Of a stretch of 17,752 bases of DNA, positions 14,332-17,752 are shown one piece after another. Under the pieces are notes generated by a model. The model had not been told where the DNA came from. It did no database searches and saw nothing but the letters and a program-made list of their open reading frames with translations. The stretch is from DAIOEK01 sp964600595 (GTDB lineage Bacteria > Chloroflexota > Anaerolineae > Anaerolineales > Anaerolineaceae), in contig CAZRKL010000039.1 of assembly GCA_964600595.1 (NCBI GenBank), forward strand, positions 1 to 17,752. Reading direction: 5' to 3'. How positions within the stretch are numbered: the first letter of the stretch is position 1; each line of letters begins with the position of its first letter. Made by a program: the position numbers and the translations under genes.

Positions 14332-14367
14332 GGTTGGAGGAACCTGATTATTCAGGTCCCTCCAACC
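14332..14367 (+). promoter_or_regulatory. Long intercistronic hairpin between binding protein and permease
   Basis: The outer stem pairs GGTTGGAGG (14332-14340) with 14359-14367; after one mismatch, ACCTGA (14342-14347) pairs with 14352-14357, leaving a TTAT loop. This is 15 bp of stem. A T5 run comes only 12 bases later (14379 on), so termination, if any, is partial. It lies between the receptor stop (14312) and the permease ATG (14411), the same place as the hairpin at 1656-1689. Confidence 0.65.
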
Positions 14368-14410
14368 ATCCTTGAATTTTTGCAATTATTCTTATTTATG
14401 GAGTAAATCC

Positions 14411-15475
14411 ATGACTCAATACATAATCCGTCGTTTGCTACTGCTGCCGGTTATCCTCATAGGCGTGACCATCATGATTTTTCTCATGTTGTCACGCTTA
14501 AGCCCCGCTGAACGTGCCGCTTTATATGTTCGCGATATTCCAAAAAATGAAAGGATGATGGACGGCATTATCAAGCGGTACGGATTAAATGATCCGATTC
14601 CAGTGCAATACTGGCACTGGCTCGTCGGTCGTAAAGATGCAGAAACAGGTGAAATGAAAGGCGGGATCTTACGCGGAGATTTTGGTTATTCGCGAACGGG
14701 CAATCAGGAAGTATCAGCCTTAATCAAACGCCGATTCCCGGCAACAATCGAATTGACCCTTTATTCAATCGTTCCCATTCTGGGAATTGGTATTTGGCTG
14801 GGAATTATTGCTGCAGTAAACCATAATAAATTGATTGATCAGGTGGCGAGAGTGTTCAGCATTATTGGATATTCTTTCCCATCTTTTGTATTTGGTCTGC
14901 TGGTTCTCATGTTTTTCTACGTGCAGTTAGGCTGGTTCCCGCCTGGCAGGGTTTCTGATTGGGCGACAGCCATTATTGATTCTCCGGTTTTCAAAACGTA
15001 TACCTCACTGGTAACCATTGATGCGCTCCTGAACGGAAGGTTTGATATCTTCCTGGACGCTTTACGGCACATGGTTCTGCCCATCATCACGCTCTCTTAC
15101 ATCAACTGGGCTTCTTTCCTGCGGGTCACGCGTTCATCCATGCTGGAGACTTTACGCCAGGATTACGTTGTTACTGCCCGGGCTAAAGGCGTCAAAGAAA
15201 ATGACGTTGTGAACAAGCACGCTCGTCCCAACGCGCTGATCCCGGTAGCTACACTGGGCGGTTTACTGATCGCGGGATTATTAGGCGGCGTGGTCATTAC
15301 CGAAACCATTTTTGAATATCCTGGCATTGGATCCGCGGCAGGCGCTGCGGCTGCCAATCTGGATGTAATTACGGTACTGGCTTTCACGTTGATGACTGCT
15401 GGAATATTGGTATTAGCAAATTTGATAGTTGATGTACTGTATGCAATCCTCGACCCGCGTGTCAGACTTGCATAA
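14411..15475 (+). CDS. dppB: Peptide ABC transporter permease, DppB/OppB type
   Basis: The 354-residue inner-membrane protein begins with the family opening MTQYIIRRLLLLPVILIGVT, which forms the first membrane helix, and has about six helices. A long periplasmic stretch follows helix 1 and contains RYGLNDPIPVQYWHWL and GDFGYS, both typical of DppB/OppB. The EAA-type loop that contacts the ATPases is at about 255-278 (TARAKGVKENDVVNKHARPN). The ATG at 14411 is supported by GGAG at 14400-14403, seven bases upstream; the TTG-led extension from 14372 overlaps the hairpin tail and is rejected. The next gene begins 12 bases after its stop. Confidence 0.94.
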   Translation: MTQYIIRRLLLLPVILIGVTIMIFLMLSRLSPAERAALYVRDIPKNERMMDGIIKRYGLNDPIPVQYWHWLVGRKDAETGEMKGGILRGDFGYSRTGNQEVSALIKRRFPATIELTLYSIVPILGIGIWLGIIAAVNHNKLIDQVARVFSIIGYSFPSFVFGLLVLMFFYVQLGWFPPGRVSDWATAIIDSPVFKTYTSLVTIDALLNGRFDIFLDALRHMVLPIITLSYINWASFLRVTRSSMLETLRQDYVVTARAKGVKENDVVNKHARPNALIPVATLGGLLIAGLLGGVVITETIFEYPGIGSAAGAAAANLDVITVLAFTLMTAGILVLANLIVDVLYAILDPRVRLA

Positions 15476-15487
15476 AGGAGATAACCA

Positions 15488-16525
15488 ATGACAACTGCAC
15501 CAACTGAACTGAAACACATTGATATTGATGATCTCCCGCAGCGCAAGATCAGCAAGCTGGAACAAACGATTGGTCCGGAATTCTATCGGATATTAATGGG
15601 TGTTTTGCGGAATCCGCTATCTGTAATTGGCACATCTTTGATCTTGTTCTTCATTTTGGTGGCATTCTTTGCACCAGCGATTATTCCCCAGGTGAACAAA
15701 CGCGACGCATACATGATTCCGCGGGATGGGTTCTCGCCCGTGCCCAAGGAACCAGGAACTGTCTGGAAGCAAAATGCACCGGAAATTCCATTCTGGTATG
15801 GGATTACCGGCAAGGATGAATGGGTTCATATTTTCGGAACCGCGAGTGGACAGTGGGATATTTTCTACGGTGTAGTCTGGGGTGCCCGAACCGCCTTGAA
15901 GGTGGGTGTGATCATCGAAGGAATTACACTCCTTTTGGGAATCCTTCTTGGCAGCCTATCCGCTTTTTATGGCGGTTGGGTGGATGTGCTCTTGCAGCGT
16001 ATTACTGAAGTATTTATGGCATTCCCATTCCTGCTGGCAGCTCTGACGCTTTCTGCCATTCTCACGCCTGTGCTGGGGAAAGGTCTTTGGCCAGCCACCA
16101 TTGCCTTGATCGCCTTCGGGTGGATGGGTTACTCGCGTCTGATCCGGGGTGATATTCTTTCTGTCCGTGAAAGAGATTATGTAATGGCTGCCAGGGTGGT
16201 AGGCGCGAAAGACAGCCGCATCCTGCTCCGCCATATCATTCCCAATGCGATCTACCCGACCCTGGTTGTGGCATCTCTCGACATCGGCAGCATCGTCATT
16301 TCATTTGCCGCGCTCAGCTTCCTGGGTATTGGTACAGAAGCAGGTTACGCAGATTGGGGTCAACTGATCAGTTTTGCCCGCAGCTGGATACCTCAGCTGG
16401 TGAAATACTGGTATATTGTTGTTTATCCGGGTGTGACGCTGATCTTATTTGTTTTAGGCTGGAACCTTGTGGGTGATGCTTTGCGTGACATCATGGATCC
16501 GCGAATGCGTGGACGGGGCGCATAA
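15488..16525 (+). CDS. dppC: Peptide ABC transporter permease, DppC/OppC type
   Basis: The 345-residue second channel subunit has a cytoplasmic N-terminus of about 45 residues, a first helix near 48-66 and five more. The periplasmic loop contains the family landmark HIFGTASGQWDIFYGVVWGA (usually HxLGTDxxGRDxxSRxxxGA), here altered where the family has Gly-Arg-Asp. The EAA loop is at about 233-255 (MAARVVGAKDSRILLRHIIP). The end, GDALRDIMDPRMR, is the conserved OppC/DppC C-terminus. AAGGAG at 15475-15480 lies seven bases before the ATG. It closes the operon ahead of a strong terminator. Confidence 0.94.
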   Translation: MTTAPTELKHIDIDDLPQRKISKLEQTIGPEFYRILMGVLRNPLSVIGTSLILFFILVAFFAPAIIPQVNKRDAYMIPRDGFSPVPKEPGTVWKQNAPEIPFWYGITGKDEWVHIFGTASGQWDIFYGVVWGARTALKVGVIIEGITLLLGILLGSLSAFYGGWVDVLLQRITEVFMAFPFLLAALTLSAILTPVLGKGLWPATIALIAFGWMGYSRLIRGDILSVRERDYVMAARVVGAKDSRILLRHIIPNAIYPTLVVASLDIGSIVISFAALSFLGIGTEAGYADWGQLISFARSWIPQLVKYWYIVVYPGVTLILFVLGWNLVGDALRDIMDPRMRGRGA

Positions 16526-16545
16526 TCAAAATTTCATTGAGTAAC

Positions 16546-16582
16546 AAGCATCCGGGCAGTTGTTTTTTGCCCGGATGCTTTT
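16546..16582 (+). terminator. Intrinsic terminator of the peptide ABC operon
   Basis: AAGCATCCGGGC (16546-16557) pairs perfectly over 12 bp with 16569-16580 around an 11-base loop containing T6, and TTTT (16579-16582) follows. It lies 20 bases after the last permease stop and isolates the operon from the cytochrome gene. Confidence 0.88.
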
Positions 16583-16613
16583 ATGTTAAATGCAGCAGAG
16601 CAATTTTCCAATG

Positions 16614-16619
16614 TATAAT
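16614..16619 (+). promoter_or_regulatory. -10 element of the cytochrome c gene
   Basis: A perfect TATAAT lies 11 bases before the ATG at 16631, so transcription would start near 16626 and leave almost no 5' leader. No clear -35 is seen at 16-18 bases, though TG precedes the box directly. The absence of a purine-rich ribosome site before the ATG agrees with a near-leaderless message. Confidence 0.4.
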
Positions 16620-16630
16620 GGGTTTTAGCT

Positions 16631-17212
16631 ATGCGCGCAAAGAGATACACACATCTTCTGATTCCATTACTGATTGTCCTGATGTTTCTGTTGATGGGAG
16701 TTGTTTCCTGCTCAACCGAAAAGGTGGTCATGCCTATAGTTCCGAAAACCGCGGTACCCGGGCAGATCAAAAGGGATGATCCACTCACCTGCCCGACAGT
16801 GCCTGTGCAACCAAACCAGGCGCAACAGGGCGCTTTTGTCTATTGCCAGGTATGCATGACCTGTCATGGCGATGTTGGGCAAGGTTTGGATGAATGGCGC
16901 GCGGAACTCGATCCCCCGGATAATAATTGCTTCCAGGCAGAATGTCATGGCAAACGCCATCCGCCTGAAGGTTTTGAAATTCCACCATTCGCCCCGGTCG
17001 TGATGGGCGTTGGAGTTCTGGATCATTATGGGAATGCACAAGCTCTACACGATGACATGGTGGAAACAATGCCCTGGTGGAACCCGGGGTATTTAACACC
17101 GGATGAATACTGGCAGATTACCGCATTCTTGTTGGAGGCAAACGGTATTCCACTTGGTCCTATCAAGTTAAACGAAATTACCGCTCCTCTGATTCAAATT
17201 CAGACAAAATAG
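16631..17212 (+). CDS. Lipoprotein cytochrome c
   Basis: The 193-residue protein is exported and lipid-anchored: the hydrophobic signal ends in V24-V25-S26-C27. A heme c site CMTCH (Cys75, Cys78, His79) follows NQAQQGAFVYCQV, the usual first helix of class I cytochromes, and Met147 in ETMPWWNPGYLTPDEYW is the probable sixth ligand, followed by the closing helix. A second histidine-cysteine group, Cys100-X4-Cys105-His106, is an expanded CX4CH and may be an atypical heme site or a structural pair. The product would carry electrons at the outer face of the membrane. Its start at 16631 has no ribosome site but directly follows a TATAAT. The next gene starts 19 bases downstream and is probably co-transcribed. 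Confidence 0.85.
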   Translation: MRAKRYTHLLIPLLIVLMFLLMGVVSCSTEKVVMPIVPKTAVPGQIKRDDPLTCPTVPVQPNQAQQGAFVYCQVCMTCHGDVGQGLDEWRAELDPPDNNCFQAECHGKRHPPEGFEIPPFAPVVMGVGVLDHYGNAQALHDDMVETMPWWNPGYLTPDEYWQITAFLLEANGIPLGPIKLNEITAPLIQIQTK

Positions 17213-17231
17213 CATCAAAATGGATTGGAAC

Positions 17232-17752
17232 ATGCGCAGAAAATCAATAATTACTTTACTTGTCACAATCATTACTACCGTTTTGCTAACTGCATGTAAT
17301 GGTAGTGGAGCTGTACCACCCACAGCAGCACCCTCGGTTGAACCCACCCAGACTCCCATACCGCCCACGCCGACACCAATCCCATCGGTATTGAATGTCT
17401 GTATCGGGCAGGAGCCTGAAAGCCTCTATTTATATTCGAGTTCTCGAAATCAATCTACCTGGTCTGTCCTTGAGGGTTTGTATGATGGACCCATCGATTA
17501 TGTTCAGTACGAGTACATTCCGGTTATTTTGACAAAAATCCCCTCCCTGCAAGATGGTGACGCGCGGATCCAGACTGTGAATGTGAAGCAGGGAATGTAT
17601 ATCGTGGACGCTGAGGGCGTGATGCGTGCTTTACAAAAAGGTGTGAAATACCTGCCGGCTGGTTGTGCTGCTGCCGATTGCCTCATGGAATATCCCGGTA
17701 CGGGTGAAGTGGCTATGGACCAGTTGGTTGTTAAATATCAACTCAAAGATGG
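17232..17752 (+). CDS. Family-5 substrate-binding lipoprotein, N-terminal part (cut by window end)
   Basis: The frame is open from 17232 to the edge (173 residues seen). A signal peptide ends in lipobox L19-T20-A21-C22, then a Thr/Pro linker (about residues 33-51) leads to VLNVCIGQEPESLYLYSSSR, which resembles the start of family-5 peptide-binding domains (normally ...qePesLdP...). The text that follows, VMRALQKGVKYLPAGC, suggests a version in which the ligand domain is less typical than the receptor at 12273. An in-frame ATG at 17220 is an alternative start; GGATTGGA at 17222-17229 is close to the ATG at 17232, so the choice is uncertain. It follows the cytochrome c gene at 19 bases. No ATPase or permease is seen with it. 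Confidence 0.8.
   Translation, partial: MRRKSIITLLVTIITTVLLTACNGSGAVPPTAAPSVEPTQTPIPPTPTPIPSVLNVCIGQEPESLYLYSSSRNQSTWSVLEGLYDGPIDYVQYEYIPVILTKIPSLQDGDARIQTVNVKQGMYIVDAEGVMRALQKGVKYLPAGCAAADCLMEYPGTGEVAMDQLVVKYQLKD

Noticed and set aside
1..17752. CRISPR arrays, tRNA or rRNA genes, insertion sequences, prophage
   Set aside because: Read on both strands; no regularly spaced repeats, cloverleaf-like genes, terminal inverted repeats with transposase, or phage genes were found.

Overview
The window reads as a chromosomal segment of moderate G+C from a heterotrophic bacterium, most likely a Chloroflexota member of the Anaerolineae type. This placement is inferred from gene style: lipoprotein solute-binding proteins with Ala/Pro/Glu or Thr/Pro linkers, a ROK-regulated sugar ABC operon, a split ChlI/ChlD-like chelatase, a SHOCT-like protein and a small lipid-anchored cytochrome c. 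There is no rRNA, tRNA, CRISPR array, insertion sequence or phage gene. Nearly all of the sequence is coding, and the intergenic gaps hold promoters, hairpins or terminators.

Layout. (1) 1-3466: the end of a ROK-family protein, then a carbohydrate ABC operon with a lipoprotein binding protein and two permeases. It has no ATPase gene and ends at a perfect 34-bp palindrome that also serves the convergent gene. (2) 3480-5951, minus strand: a large lipoprotein S41 peptidase with a PDZ domain and apparent Ser-His-Glu residues. (3) 6107-8593: a ChlI-like AAA+ protein and a ChlD-like VWA protein joined across a run of nine A's where a -1 shift makes one 685-residue protein, followed by a SHOCT-like small protein and a strong terminator. 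(4) 8681-9423, minus strand: a Crp-type sensor domain without a DNA-binding domain, overlapping by one base with a NifU-type Fe-S scaffold. A divergent OsmC-family gene follows at 9578-9973. (5) 10061-16582: a near-consensus promoter driving a complete peptide ABC operon in the order ATPase, ATPase, binding protein, permease, permease, closed by a terminator. (6) 16631-17752: a lipoprotein cytochrome c and the start of another family-5 binding lipoprotein, cut by the window edge.

The main theme is import of sugars and peptides by lipid-anchored receptors. In both transport operons a strong hairpin sits directly between the binding-protein gene and the first permease gene. This could let the receptor be made in excess over the membrane channel. 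The most notable single signal is the A-run in the chelatase gene: a slippery heptamer in the correct phase, followed within seven bases by a stop codon. It fits programmed frameshifting that makes both the AAA+ subunit and the full-length AAA+/VWA subunit from one gene. Metal specificity (Mg or Co) cannot be decided here because no BchH/CobN gene is in view.
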